Shown piece after piece: positions 35,504 through 43,317 of a stretch of 64,000 bases of DNA. The notes under the pieces were generated by a model. The model was not told the origin of the DNA. It ran no database searches and saw only the letters and a program-made list of their open reading frames with translations. Within the stretch, counting starts at the first letter, position 1; every line of letters begins with the position of its first letter. The DNA comes from Pseudovibrio exalbescens DSM 16456 (GTDB taxonomy: Bacteria; Pseudomonadota; Alphaproteobacteria; Rhizobiales; Stappiaceae): the NCBI RefSeq assembly GCF_000422785.1, contig NZ_AUGS01000011.1, forward strand, positions 62,001-126,000, written 5' to 3'. A program made the translations under genes and the position numbers.

Positions 35504-36225
35504 GCACGTCGCACATCCACTCCAATCAAGACCCGTCCGTTGCTCTGAACCATTTTGGTTTGGACACTGACTTTAGTTTTCTCGGTGTCGAGTGCCAGCC
35601 CGGCGAGGTTCTGGATTATCTCGACCCTGGGGTTCAGAACTACGTAAAGCATGCACTTGGTCGGAAAGATCATTCCGACCGGTCCGTGGCAGTCACGCTG
35701 TACTACAAGATCCGCGATGGCATCTTCTACGAGGTGTTTGGAACGGACATCAGCAAAGACGGCTTGAAGGCCTCCGGCATCATCAATGCCGGGCGTGGCT
35801 TCTGTCTGCACAAGGCCATTTTGTATGCTGCATGTTGCCGTGCCGCCAGTGTGCCGTGCCGTGTTGTGGCCTCTAAGGTTCAGAACCACATCACCACACC
35901 AAGCCTGGAAAAATTGGTTGGCGGCAAGGTGTTTCTGCATTGGTACAATGAGGTGAAAGTAGACGGTCAATGGCTGAAGACTGCACCTGTTTTCAATAGC
36001 TTGCTTTGCAAGCTCTACAAGATTGAACCGCTCGAATTCGACGGTTTCAGCGATGCGGTCCATCAGCCGCATACCAAGGGTCGGTCCATGGAATACCTTG
36101 GAGAGCCGACACGTTTCTCTAACCCCAAGCACTCGGAACTTGTGTGTCTGGTTCAGTCCCAGCACCCCTTGATGGTGACAGGCAAGGGATCAGTGCCGAA
36201 GGAGCGTGAGTTCCGGGCTGCCTGA
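35500..36225 (+). CDS. Transglutaminase-like cysteine enzyme
   Basis: A 241-residue protein with a transglutaminase/cysteine-protease core: Cys102 in GRGFCLHKAILYAACCRAASVPCRVV and His147 in FLHWYNEVKVDGQWLKTAP. The third residue of the usual triad (Asp in W...DP) is Ala162. The start ATG overlaps the previous stop as ATGA. In the andrimid pathway a transglutaminase-like protein (AdmF) joins a carrier-bound acyl group to an amine, which is an attractive model here: release of the carrier-bound product by amide formation. Confidence 0.75.
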   Translation: MSTSHIHSNQDPSVALNHFGLDTDFSFLGVECQPGEVLDYLDPGVQNYVKHALGRKDHSDRSVAVTLYYKIRDGIFYEVFGTDISKDGLKASGIINAGRGFCLHKAILYAACCRAASVPCRVVASKVQNHITTPSLEKLVGGKVFLHWYNEVKVDGQWLKTAPVFNSLLCKLYKIEPLEFDGFSDAVHQPHTKGRSMEYLGEPTRFSNPKHSELVCLVQSQHPLMVTGKGSVPKEREFRAA

Positions 36226-36253
36226 TTACAATTTTTTTTGAGGATATACTTGC

Positions 36254-36886
36254 ATGTACAACAAAAACACTGGTGGCCCATCAAACAGCATTGTCGTCTA
36301 CACCGACTATGTGTGCCCGTATTGCCTCTTGGCTGAGACGGTCATTCGACGTGTCATCGACGGTCACGATGTGCCTATCGAGTGGCGGCCTTATGAACTG
36401 CGTCCTGATCCTGTGCCCACGCTCCGGGTCGAGGATCCATATCTGCCTTCAGTCTGGGAACGTTCCGTTTATCCCATGGCAGAAAAGCTGGGAGTAGCAA
36501 TCAAGCTGCCTGAGATTTCGCCGCAACCTCGCACTCAGAAAGCCTTTGAAGGCTTCCAACTTGCTCAGGAAAAGGGACTTGGTGAAGCATATTCCAATCG
36601 CTTTTTGCGCGCATTCTTTCAGGAAGAGCAGGACATTGGAGACATTGAGGTGATTGTTCGCCTTGGCGAGGAAGTTGGCCTTGATGGAGCGGAACTGCGA
36701 GAAGTGCTCGATAAAGGCACCTATTCATTCTCTCACTGCAAGGCGCTGGAACAGGCCAAAGAAGAAGCCAACATCTCTGCTGTTCCAACCATTTTCATTG
36801 GAGACAGGCGTCTTCAAGGCGTTCCTTCGGAGGGCGAGTTGCGCGCTGCCCTTCAAGAAGCCGGGTTGTTGAATACAGCAACCTAA
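36254..36886 (+). CDS. DsbA/FrnE-family thioredoxin-fold protein
   Basis: A 210-residue cytoplasmic protein of the DsbA-like group that includes FrnE. The CPYC motif is at residues 21-24 (TDYVCPYCLLAE), the cis-Pro is in ISAVPTIFIGDRRLQGVP and a helical insert lies between. There is no signal peptide. FrnE-type proteins occur in polyketide clusters and are annotated as possible isomerases or oxidoreductases. Here it may keep thiols of the carrier-protein enzymes reduced or take part in product chemistry. A T8 run precedes its GAGG ribosome site. Confidence 0.85.
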   Translation: MYNKNTGGPSNSIVVYTDYVCPYCLLAETVIRRVIDGHDVPIEWRPYELRPDPVPTLRVEDPYLPSVWERSVYPMAEKLGVAIKLPEISPQPRTQKAFEGFQLAQEKGLGEAYSNRFLRAFFQEEQDIGDIEVIVRLGEEVGLDGAELREVLDKGTYSFSHCKALEQAKEEANISAVPTIFIGDRRLQGVPSEGELRAALQEAGLLNTAT

Positions 36887-36932
36887 ATTTCAACCACTCC
36901 CCTCATTCAACTGAAACATAGAAAGGTATGTC

Positions 36933-37253
36933 ATGAGCTGGTTCTATCTTGGTATCGCTGTAATATTTGAAATTGCAGTTGCAATTTCGGCAGGTAATGC
37001 AAAAGGTTTCACTAACTTCAGGTGGACGGTCGCAACTCTAGTTAGTGGTGTAATCGCCACATTTTTCCTAAGCCTCGCGCTTCTAACCTTTGATGTCGGT
37101 GTCGGTTACGCGATCTGGACCTCGGTATCAGGTGTTGGAATTGTTGTTTTGGGCGCACTCTTCTTCAATCAGCGCCTTAATTGGCAGAAAGCTCTAGGCA
37201 TCGCGATGGTCGTGGGCGGGGTCGTCGGTCTGCGTCTGACTGGGGCAGCATAA
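36933..37253 (+). CDS. Small multidrug resistance (SMR) protein, first of pair
   Basis: A 106-residue inner-membrane protein with four hydrophobic helices. Glu13 in the first helix (AVIFEIAVAISAG) is the proton/substrate site of the SMR family, and VGVGYAIWTSVSGVG is the dimer-interface motif in helix three. It is followed after 50 bases by a second SMR gene, so it likely forms a heterodimer exporter for the cassette's product. Confidence 0.88.
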   Translation: MSWFYLGIAVIFEIAVAISAGNAKGFTNFRWTVATLVSGVIATFFLSLALLTFDVGVGYAIWTSVSGVGIVVLGALFFNQRLNWQKALGIAMVVGGVVGLRLTGAA

Positions 37254-37303
37254 ACAGTCTACTCGGCATCCTTCACATGAAGCTAAAACAAGGAACTTGA
37301 AAA

Positions 37304-37681
37304 ATGTCAGCGACAACTGAACAAAATGAAACGACTGAAGGTCACGGAAAAGCATGGATCATGCTCCTTCTCGCAGGCCTGTTTGAAATCGGCTATGCCT
37401 TGAGCGTTGGTGGGAGCCAAGCGTTCACAGTACTCACCTGGTCCATCTCTGCGGTCATCTTCTTCTTGCTCACGTTATATTTCCTGAGTGTGGCGTTGAA
37501 GCAGATCGATGTTGGTATTGGCTACGCCGTTTGGGCAGGTATCGGCGCAATTGGAGCTGCGGTCTTTGGAAGTATCCTTCTGGACCAACCCGTGACCTTG
37601 TATCAGGGCGTATGGCTAGCCGTAATCATTGCGGGTGTTGTTTGGCTGAAACTGGCCGATAGCAAGCAGCTAAACGGCTGA
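37304..37681 (+). CDS. SMR protein, second of pair
   Basis: A 125-residue SMR protein with a 16-residue hydrophilic N-terminal extension, then four helices. Glu28 (LLAGLFEIGYALS) and VGIGYAVWAGIGAIG match the family. Paired SMR genes (EbrAB, YkkCD, MdtIJ types) usually need both partners. Export of the locus product, or self-protection, is inferred from position. Confidence 0.88.
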   Translation: MSATTEQNETTEGHGKAWIMLLLAGLFEIGYALSVGGSQAFTVLTWSISAVIFFLLTLYFLSVALKQIDVGIGYAVWAGIGAIGAAVFGSILLDQPVTLYQGVWLAVIIAGVVWLKLADSKQLNG

Positions 37682-37690
37682 GGTAATCAA

Positions 37691-37802
37691 CATCAAAGGC
37701 AGACCTTTTGATGCTGTAACCCGTCTCAAGATCCCGCTCCTCGCGGTAAGGCATACAACACCGTTAGTTTGAAAACCATGCAGGTGTTTGCCGCGAGGAG
37801 CG
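37691..37802 (+). other. Structured intergenic RNA element upstream of the deaminase
   Basis: Two stems in a row. CATCAAAGG (37691-37699) pairs with CCTTTTGATG (37704-37713) with one bulge, in terminator position after the SMR pair. CGCTCCTCGCGG (37735-37746) is perfectly complementary to CCGCGAGGAGCG (37791-37802), with inner ACACC/GGTGT pairing. The second structure lies 63 bases before the deaminase start. It could be a leader RNA or riboswitch; I do not recognise a known class. Confidence 0.55.
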
Positions 37803-37864
37803 ATATCTCTTGCGACTTAATTTGCCCCTAAATTCTCAAACCAATGACAGGGAGCGCGGCATAC

Positions 37865-38356
37865 ATGCCCTCAAATACAGAACACGACGTAATTAACGGT
37901 CTGGTTCAACAGGCGGTGGACATGTCTATTGAGCATGTTGAGAAGGGCGGCATTCCCTTCACAGCGTTGATTGCCGATCAAAACGGCAAAGTCTATGGAA
38001 GCGGGGTCAACCGCGTTTCAGAAGATCACGATCCCACAGCCCACGCAGAGGTTGTAGCAATCCGAAATGCATGCAAGCACCGTCAGCACCCTAGCCTGAG
38101 CGGTTTGACCCTGATCGCCTCCGGTGAGCCATGCGCGCTGTGTTACATGGCAGCGCTTTATTCCGGCGTCTCACGCATAGTCTACGCGGTGGACAGAGAC
38201 GGAGCCGCGCAAGGTGGCTTTAACTACTCGCGTTCCTACGAAATCTTCGCTGTGCCAACAGAAAATTGGGCCATGCGCCCACAACTTCACGAAGTAGATA
38301 ATGGTTTCGAGCCCTTCCGTATGTGGTTGGCGAAATCAAGTTTCATGCGGTTTTGA
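37865..38356 (+). CDS. Nucleoside/guanine deaminase-like zinc enzyme
   Basis: A 163-residue member of the cytidine/deoxycytidylate deaminase superfamily, guanine-deaminase/TadA-like branch. The zinc and catalytic motifs are DPTAHAEVVAIRNA (HAE) and SGEPCALCYMAALY (PCxxC). The ATG at 37865 behind AGGGAG is used; an upstream in-frame ATG at 37844 precedes the ribosome site. C-terminal FGxxW-type residues fit a small-molecule rather than tRNA substrate, but this is not certain. It is followed by the Asp/Glu-racemase-superfamily gene 14 bases later. Confidence 0.82.
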   Translation: MPSNTEHDVINGLVQQAVDMSIEHVEKGGIPFTALIADQNGKVYGSGVNRVSEDHDPTAHAEVVAIRNACKHRQHPSLSGLTLIASGEPCALCYMAALYSGVSRIVYAVDRDGAAQGGFNYSRSYEIFAVPTENWAMRPQLHEVDNGFEPFRMWLAKSSFMRF

Positions 38357-38370
38357 AGGAGGACGCTCAG

Positions 38371-39156
38371 ATGGAGGGTAAACTTGATGGCAAATGGAAG
38401 GCTGATGGATGGAGTGCTCCCACTCGCATCGGCGTGATTGTACCTCACGCGGATGTGGGGCCTGAAGCCGAGTTCGGCGCAATGGCGGGCGGCGAGGTGT
38501 CCATTCATGGTGGGCGGGTTCATTTTTCGGCCATGCGCGCGGGTGGCGTTATGGACGAGAAGATCGCTCATCAGCCAGTTGAAACGTTTACCGCGCCGCC
38601 GCATCTGGATGAAGCGGTAGAATCTCTGGCCACATCTCCGTTGGATGCGATCGGGCTTGCATTTACAAGTTCAGCTTACAAGCATGGCCCGGATGGTGAG
38701 GCTGCGTTGATAGAGCGACTAAAGCCTGTGCTGCGCGGTATTCCAGCCACCACAACTTGTCTTGCTGCCGCGAAGGCTTTCAAGCAACTTGGGACCAAAC
38801 GATTGGCCTTGATCAATCCGCCCTGGTTTGACGATGCGCTGTCCAAAGAGGGGGCGGGCTACTTTGAAAAGGCCGGAATATCCGTCGCGCATCATGGCCC
38901 GTGTGGTTTGCCGAGCGGGCAACCGCATATTACCCCAGCCGGGCTTTATGATTGGGTTGCCAAGGTGGTCAAGGAAAATGACGTTGATACCGTTTTCGTC
39001 GCCGGCAACGGCCAGCGTGCCGTTGGCATCATTGATGCGGTGGAAAAGGATTTCAATGTAGCGATGACGTCCGCCAACCAAGTGTTGTTCTGGGATACCC
39101 TCTCCAAGTGTCGTGAGAAACCCGTGGTAACGGGATATGGGCGTCTTTTCGGCTGA
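38371..39156 (+). CDS. Asp/Glu racemase-superfamily enzyme (maleate isomerase / arylmalonate decarboxylase-like)
   Basis: A 261-residue protein with RIGVIVPHADVGPEAEF at the N-terminus, a Cys in IPATTTCLAAAKAFKQLG, and SANQVLFWDTL where two-cysteine family members carry the second catalytic Cys. A single Cys is seen in decarboxylases of the arylmalonate type; racemases and maleate isomerases use two. AAGGAGG precedes the ATG at 38371, which fixes the start. It forms an operon with the deaminase, so a two-step conversion of a nitrogenous acid is possible. Confidence 0.78.
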   Translation: MEGKLDGKWKADGWSAPTRIGVIVPHADVGPEAEFGAMAGGEVSIHGGRVHFSAMRAGGVMDEKIAHQPVETFTAPPHLDEAVESLATSPLDAIGLAFTSSAYKHGPDGEAALIERLKPVLRGIPATTTCLAAAKAFKQLGTKRLALINPPWFDDALSKEGAGYFEKAGISVAHHGPCGLPSGQPHITPAGLYDWVAKVVKENDVDTVFVAGNGQRAVGIIDAVEKDFNVAMTSANQVLFWDTLSKCREKPVVTGYGRLFG

Positions 39157-39176
39157 ACGTTTTTAAAGCAACCAGA

Positions 39177-39219
39177 CGCCCGGCAGAAACACCATAGCTG
39201 CTGGGCGCTCATTTATTTG
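39177..39219 (+). terminator. Terminator at the end of the cassette
   Basis: CGCCCGGCAG and CTGCTGGGCG form a 10-base stem (one G-T wobble) with an 11-base loop, followed by a T-rich tract (CTCATTTATTT). Confidence 0.65.
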
Positions 39220-39375
39220 AATTGTTTCTTCATATTTCTATCTGGCCTTGTGCGGTGATGAAATTGATGAGCGTCGTCAATTCTTCACAACGTACTCTAC
39301 CTCTTTTATTATTAATTTGTATGTGCATATATAAAATAGACTAAGACAATCTATGCGCAGGAAGCGAGCAATACC

Positions 39376-39819
39376 ATGTCCCTCCAAAGTGCCGCATGGG
39401 AGCGGTTGATTTACCTTATTGACTTCGTGGAGAACTTCATAGCCAAGGAAATGCAGCGAAAGCACAACATCGGGCTTTCAGAGTTCCGCGCGTTGAAGTT
39501 TCTGGAGGTCGCAAAGGACTCCGAGCTCCGCATGCAGGAACTGGCCGGGCTGTTAGGCTTGAATCAAAGCTCCGTAACCCGTTTGGTCGGGCGTTTGGAG
39601 AATAACGGCTACACTGTCAGGGATCTGTGTCCAGACGACAAACGTGGCATTTATACTGTTCTGACGAACCGCGGACGAAAGCGGCTTTCCGAGGCAAGAA
39701 ATGACTACGACAGCGCGCTGCAGTCTGCTTTGGACCAAGCCAAGGATAAGTTCAACGCGGCGGACGTGCTTGCTTTAACGAATGCGCTTTCCGCCAATGA
39801 CAAGGTTGAGGCCGGATGA
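39376..39819 (+). CDS. MarR-family transcriptional regulator
   Basis: A 147-residue winged-helix regulator: LSEFRALKFLEVAKDSELRMQELAGLLGLNQSSVTRLVGRLENNGYTVRDLCPDDKRGIYTVLT contains the recognition helix and the D-K-R wing typical of MarR. AGGAAG lies about 14 bases before the ATG. An inverted AATTGA/TCAATT pair at 39262-39282 upstream could be its operator. Its placement just after the SMR exporters and enzymes suggests it senses the product or a related phenolic or amine. Confidence 0.87.
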   Translation: MSLQSAAWERLIYLIDFVENFIAKEMQRKHNIGLSEFRALKFLEVAKDSELRMQELAGLLGLNQSSVTRLVGRLENNGYTVRDLCPDDKRGIYTVLTNRGRKRLSEARNDYDSALQSALDQAKDKFNAADVLALTNALSANDKVEAG

Positions 39820-39880
39820 GTGGCCTGTTTCCCCGTTCCTTCAGGGTCGGGGAAACAGGATTCCCTCTGCAAGGACGTCC

Positions 39881-40666
39881 TTACCCGTCAAACGTGTCGA
39901 CTTCCGGCATCCATTCAGGTTGTTCCATGTCAAAGCCCTGGGCGCGCAGTGTTGTCGCGACCTTGGGAAAGTAAACTGATTTGTAGAAGGCTGCTGTCGA
40001 GACGGTGTAGCTTGGCATTTCGGTCATGCCTTGTTCATCCCACCATTCACGCAAGGTCGCGTCGTATACCTTGACACCATCAGCAACGGTTTTGGCGTTG
40101 TATTTTTCGTGCATGGCAAACGTTTCCAAAGGCACGCGCGGTTTAACCGCCGGTAGCTTTTTCTCGTCTGGTACACCGAGTGTCAATCCGTTGATAGGAT
40201 AGGTCCGCGGTGGAAGGCCGAGCAATTTGATCATTTCTTCTGGAGCGCGGCGGATTCCGCCAATCGCCGTAGAGCCATATCCAAGGCTTTCAGCAGCAGT
40301 CTGAAGCGCATTGGTCATTATGCCGGCATCAACAGCTCCGACCAGCAAGCCTTCCGCCGATTTTTCAATAACAATTTCCTCGCCGGCCAAAAATGTTGCG
40401 AAGCCCGGACGCACGTAGTCGATGACAACCGTGATGAAGACATCGGCATTGGCCACTTGCGGCTGCCCGCCAGCTATCTCGGCGATTTTCTTGATGCTGT
40501 CTTTATCGCGGGTGACGACAAGCGAAATCTGTTGGCCATTGATGGAAGTTGGTGCCTGCTGTCCGGCTTTCAGGATCAGTTCCAGATGCTCATCTTTCAC
40601 GGCCTCGCCAGTAAAGGCGCGCACAGAACGGCGGTTCATCATCTGCTCAAGCACAGTGTTCGTCAT
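39881..40666 (-). CDS. Nitroreductase-family FMN enzyme (NfsA/Frp-like)
   Basis: A 261-residue FMN-dependent NAD(P)H oxidoreductase. The N-terminal RRSVRAFTGEAV supplies the FMN-phosphate site, QQAPTSINGQQ is the second FMN contact, and GYGSTAIGGIR with LLGLPPRTYPINGLTLGVPDEK is characteristic of the NfsA/Frp group. These reduce nitroaromatics, quinones or flavins; the native role is unknown. It is convergent with the MarR gene. A terminator of the upstream ABM gene separates it from that gene. Confidence 0.88.
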   Translation of the reverse strand: MTNTVLEQMMNRRSVRAFTGEAVKDEHLELILKAGQQAPTSINGQQISLVVTRDKDSIKKIAEIAGGQPQVANADVFITVVIDYVRPGFATFLAGEEIVIEKSAEGLLVGAVDAGIMTNALQTAAESLGYGSTAIGGIRRAPEEMIKLLGLPPRTYPINGLTLGVPDEKKLPAVKPRVPLETFAMHEKYNAKTVADGVKVYDATLREWWDEQGMTEMPSYTVSTAAFYKSVYFPKVATTLRAQGFDMEQPEWMPEVDTFDG

Positions 40667-40717
40667 ATGATTTACCCTTCAGCCCCTTTGAAAAATGGGG
40701 ATGTTTCAAAACAAAAT

Positions 40718-40739
40718 GAGACCCGCCGGGGCGGGTCTC
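40718..40739 (-). terminator. Terminator after the ABM-domain gene
   Basis: GAGACCCGCC and GGCGGGTCTC are perfectly complementary. On the minus strand CATTTTGTTTT follows, so it terminates transcripts from 40878. Confidence 0.8.
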
Positions 40740-40877
40740 TGGAATTTGGTTTCGAGACCTGCAAGCCTCTTGTTGCCTCAGCATGGCATTTTGCCTATCG
40801 CCGGAAAAGCAACAAGCAAGAGTTCATCGCAGTATCTGCGCCCTGCCCCGTGTTATCGGAGCGCGATCCTACAGAGC

Positions 40878-41171
40878 TTAGGCGATGCGCTCAACCTTCT
40901 TTACATGCAGTTCGGCCAGGAACGGTTTGGATGCCTCCACGAACCCAGTAAAATGTTCGGATACGGCGTGCTTTTCAAAAGCTGCCTCGCTCTCGAACTG
41001 TTCAATCATGACGAGAGTATTGTCGTTGTCCTTGTCTCGATACAACTCATAGGAAATGTTGCCGGGCTCTTCTCGGCTGGGTTCAATGAGCTTGAGAAGT
41101 TCTGCCTTAAGGTTCTCGTACTCGCCCGCTTTCGCAGTAATGGTGGCAACAATCACAATTTTATCAGACAT
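40878..41171 (-). CDS. ABM-domain (YgiN-like) small monooxygenase/stress protein
   Basis: A 97-residue ferredoxin-like-fold protein: IVIVATITAKAGEYENLKAELLKLIEPSREEPGNISYELYRDKDNDNT then MIEQFESEAAFEKHAVSEHF, the standard antibiotic-biosynthesis-monooxygenase domain. Such proteins may oxidise quinols or be autoinducer-related; the true role here is open. Monocistronic, minus strand, with its own terminator. Confidence 0.88.
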   Translation of the reverse strand: MSDKIVIVATITAKAGEYENLKAELLKLIEPSREEPGNISYELYRDKDNDNTLVMIEQFESEAAFEKHAVSEHFTGFVEASKPFLAELHVKKVERIA

Positions 41172-41391
41172 GGTTCAATCTTTCGCTTTGGTATTGGCAA
41201 CCAATCTCGTTTTTGTCCAATACCGTAGAGTTATCGCAGAGGTATAAGCCTCCCGCTCCCGGGCCTCCCAACCAACAAAGACCTCAAGGTCACGGTATAC
41301 AACTGTGCCCCATGATCCGTGATCAGCAATATACGTGAGATTGCGTGGGCAGCCCGCATAAGTTGTCGCTCTGTAAAACGATTGCGATCAA

Positions 41392-42210
41392 TCAGTCAAT
41401 CAATCCCCCTTCCTGATCAAAAAACGGATGTGGGCCGGGAAAATCGCCAAGAAAGCTTTGATGAGAAACCAGTGCATTGTTCTGCCACAAGAACAGTCGG
41501 ATAGCAGGTGGATCCATCGTGAAAGAAGGGCGTGACGTTGGATCGAGGTCAAGAGTGACCTGGTGCGCCACGCACGAGCCGATGCTCACGGGAATACCAT
41601 GTTTCATGGTTTCAATGGTGCGATGAACGTGTCCGCAAGCGATATGCAGGACCTGATCATGCCCTTCCAGCAGAGGCCAGAAGTCGACTTCCGCATTTTG
41701 GAGCATTATCTCGTCCATGTGGTGGATCCCGGTTTCAAAAGGCGGATGGTGCATGAAAATCAGCGTAGGCTCATTTTTATGCGTGGTAAGTTCGTGCTTC
41801 AGCCAGGCTTGTTTTTCAGTATCCATGTGACCTTCGGGACGACCCGGGACCGATGTATCCAAACCGATAATGCGCAGTCCCTCCCGGAAAATCGAAAACG
41901 TCAGGGGCCCTTCGGTCGCCAAATAGGTGTGATCTGAAAATGCCTTTCGCATCACCCGGTAGTCGTCGTGGTTTCCCGGAATGACATGGTAAGGCATGTG
42001 AAGGCGGTTCAGTTCCTGGCGAAGTAAGTTGTACTCGGCCTGCGTACCAAAGTCGCCCAGATCACCGCTGACCACGACCATATCAATGGCTGGCCTGAAG
42101 TCATTCAAATGAGTAACCGCGCGCTGCAACGCGCCGTAGGTATCGACTGTTTGGTAGGCAAACTTCCCCTCTTCCTTGATATGCAGGTCTGTTAATTGTG
42201 CGATGATCAT
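41392..42210 (-). CDS. CpdA/GpdQ-like metallophosphodiesterase
   Basis: A 272-residue class III phosphodiesterase with the double-metal site: QLTDLHI, VVSGDLGDFG, VIPGNHDDYR, FMHHPPFETG, ACGHVHRTIE. This group includes cAMP phosphodiesterase CpdA and glycerophosphodiesterase GpdQ. Its ATG overlaps the stop of the transporter ATPase, so it is the last gene of the operon. A role in hydrolysing the imported compound, a phosphodiester, is more likely than general cAMP turnover. Confidence 0.87.
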   Translation of the reverse strand: MIIAQLTDLHIKEEGKFAYQTVDTYGALQRAVTHLNDFRPAIDMVVVSGDLGDFGTQAEYNLLRQELNRLHMPYHVIPGNHDDYRVMRKAFSDHTYLATEGPLTFSIFREGLRIIGLDTSVPGRPEGHMDTEKQAWLKHELTTHKNEPTLIFMHHPPFETGIHHMDEIMLQNAEVDFWPLLEGHDQVLHIACGHVHRTIETMKHGIPVSIGSCVAHQVTLDLDPTSRPSFTMDPPAIRLFLWQNNALVSHQSFLGDFPGPHPFFDQEGGLID

Positions 42211-43295
42211 GCTTCGTTACTCCACACGGGTAGAACACCGTTTTCTTGAATCTTGAATAAAACCGGATCGCCAGGATGTGGGGGATGACACCAAGCGCTT
42301 TCCAGTGTCACGGTTTGGTTGCCAGGAAGCTCGACAATTACTCGATGACAAGAACCGACGAAGGCAATTGTGCGGGCAATCCCTTTGAGAGCGCCGGATG
42401 CCTGGTCCCCGTCTTCTATGAGGTCGACATCTTCTGGACGAAAGCACATCAGATTACCTCCCTGAGCGGCCATTCGGAGAGCCGCTACCGGCACCTCCAT
42501 ACCCCGAGGCACGAAGCCTTTGTGCCCCCAGTGTCCTGATAGTGCATTGGTTGCCCCAATGAAGGTGGCCACAAACATGTTGTTGGGCTGATGATAGATT
42601 TCCTCCGGGGTGCCAATTTGCTCAATCGTCCCTTCGCTCATGACAACAATTCGATCGCCCAAAGCCATGGCCTCTGACTGATCATGGGTAACGTAGATGG
42701 CGGTTATCCCGAGATCCCTGAGGAGGGCATTGATCTCCATGCGCAAGTCGTCGCGTAGTGTGGCATCGAGGGCAGTCAGCGGCTCATCCAGCAACAAGAC
42801 CTTTGGGCGTGGAGCAATGGCTCGTGCCAATGCTACGCGCTGCCGTTGACCTCCAGACAACTGGTCAATGGAACGATCGGCCAGATCCTGAATGCGCATC
42901 ATCTTCAACATAGTTTCAATGCGCGTATCCCGATCAGCCTTTGTCAGGCGCTCATCCCCCTGCCCGGTTGTCAAACCATACCCAACGTTTTGTCGCACGG
43001 TCATGTTTGGGAACAAGGCATAAGACTGAAACACCATGCCAACTTGACGTTTTTCAATGGGACGGGAGGTGACGTCTTCATCATTGAAGAGAATGGCGCT
43101 TCCATGGTCTGGTGCCTCGAGGCCGGAAATGATGCGCAGCAAAGTTGTTTTTCCGCACCCCGATGGACCGAGAAGCACGACGGTCTCCCCTGCTTGTATA
43201 TCCAGCGTTACCGGCTTCAGCACCTGAGTGTTGCCAAAGGTTTTGGCGCAGCGGCGCAAGTTAATCCTGGTGTTTTGTGAACTGGTCGAGTTCAT
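42207..43295 (-). CDS. PotA/FbpC-type ABC transporter ATP-binding protein
   Basis: A 362-residue ATPase with Walker [48 protein letters not shown] and VTHDQSEAM, plus a C-terminal TOBE-like domain (CFRPEDVDLIEDG). The start is placed at 43295 because AAGGAAAG precedes that ATG; the longer reading adds 21 residues that overlap the permease gene. It serves the two permeases upstream. Confidence 0.88.
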   Translation of the reverse strand: MNSTSSQNTRINLRRCAKTFGNTQVLKPVTLDIQAGETVVLLGPSGCGKTTLLRIISGLEAPDHGSAILFNDEDVTSRPIEKRQVGMVFQSYALFPNMTVRQNVGYGLTTGQGDERLTKADRDTRIETMLKMMRIQDLADRSIDQLSGGQRQRVALARAIAPRPKVLLLDEPLTALDATLRDDLRMEINALLRDLGITAIYVTHDQSEAMALGDRIVVMSEGTIEQIGTPEEIYHQPNNMFVATFIGATNALSGHWGHKGFVPRGMEVPVAALRMAAQGGNLMCFRPEDVDLIEDGDQASGALKGIARTIAFVGSCHRVIVELPGNQTVTLESAWCHPPHPGDPVLFKIQENGVLPVWSNEA

Positions 43296-43317
43296 GACAG
43301 TCTTTCCTTGAAATTGG

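Noticed and set aside
36252-36261. GCATGTACAA matching the inverse of TTGTACATGC at 32032 as a shared operator
   Set aside because: The second copy overlaps the start codon and first codons of a gene, so coincidence is likely.
37691-37802. Guanidine riboswitch linked to the SMR genes
   Set aside because: It lies downstream, not upstream, of the SMR pair, and no ACGR loops of the mini-ykkC type are seen.
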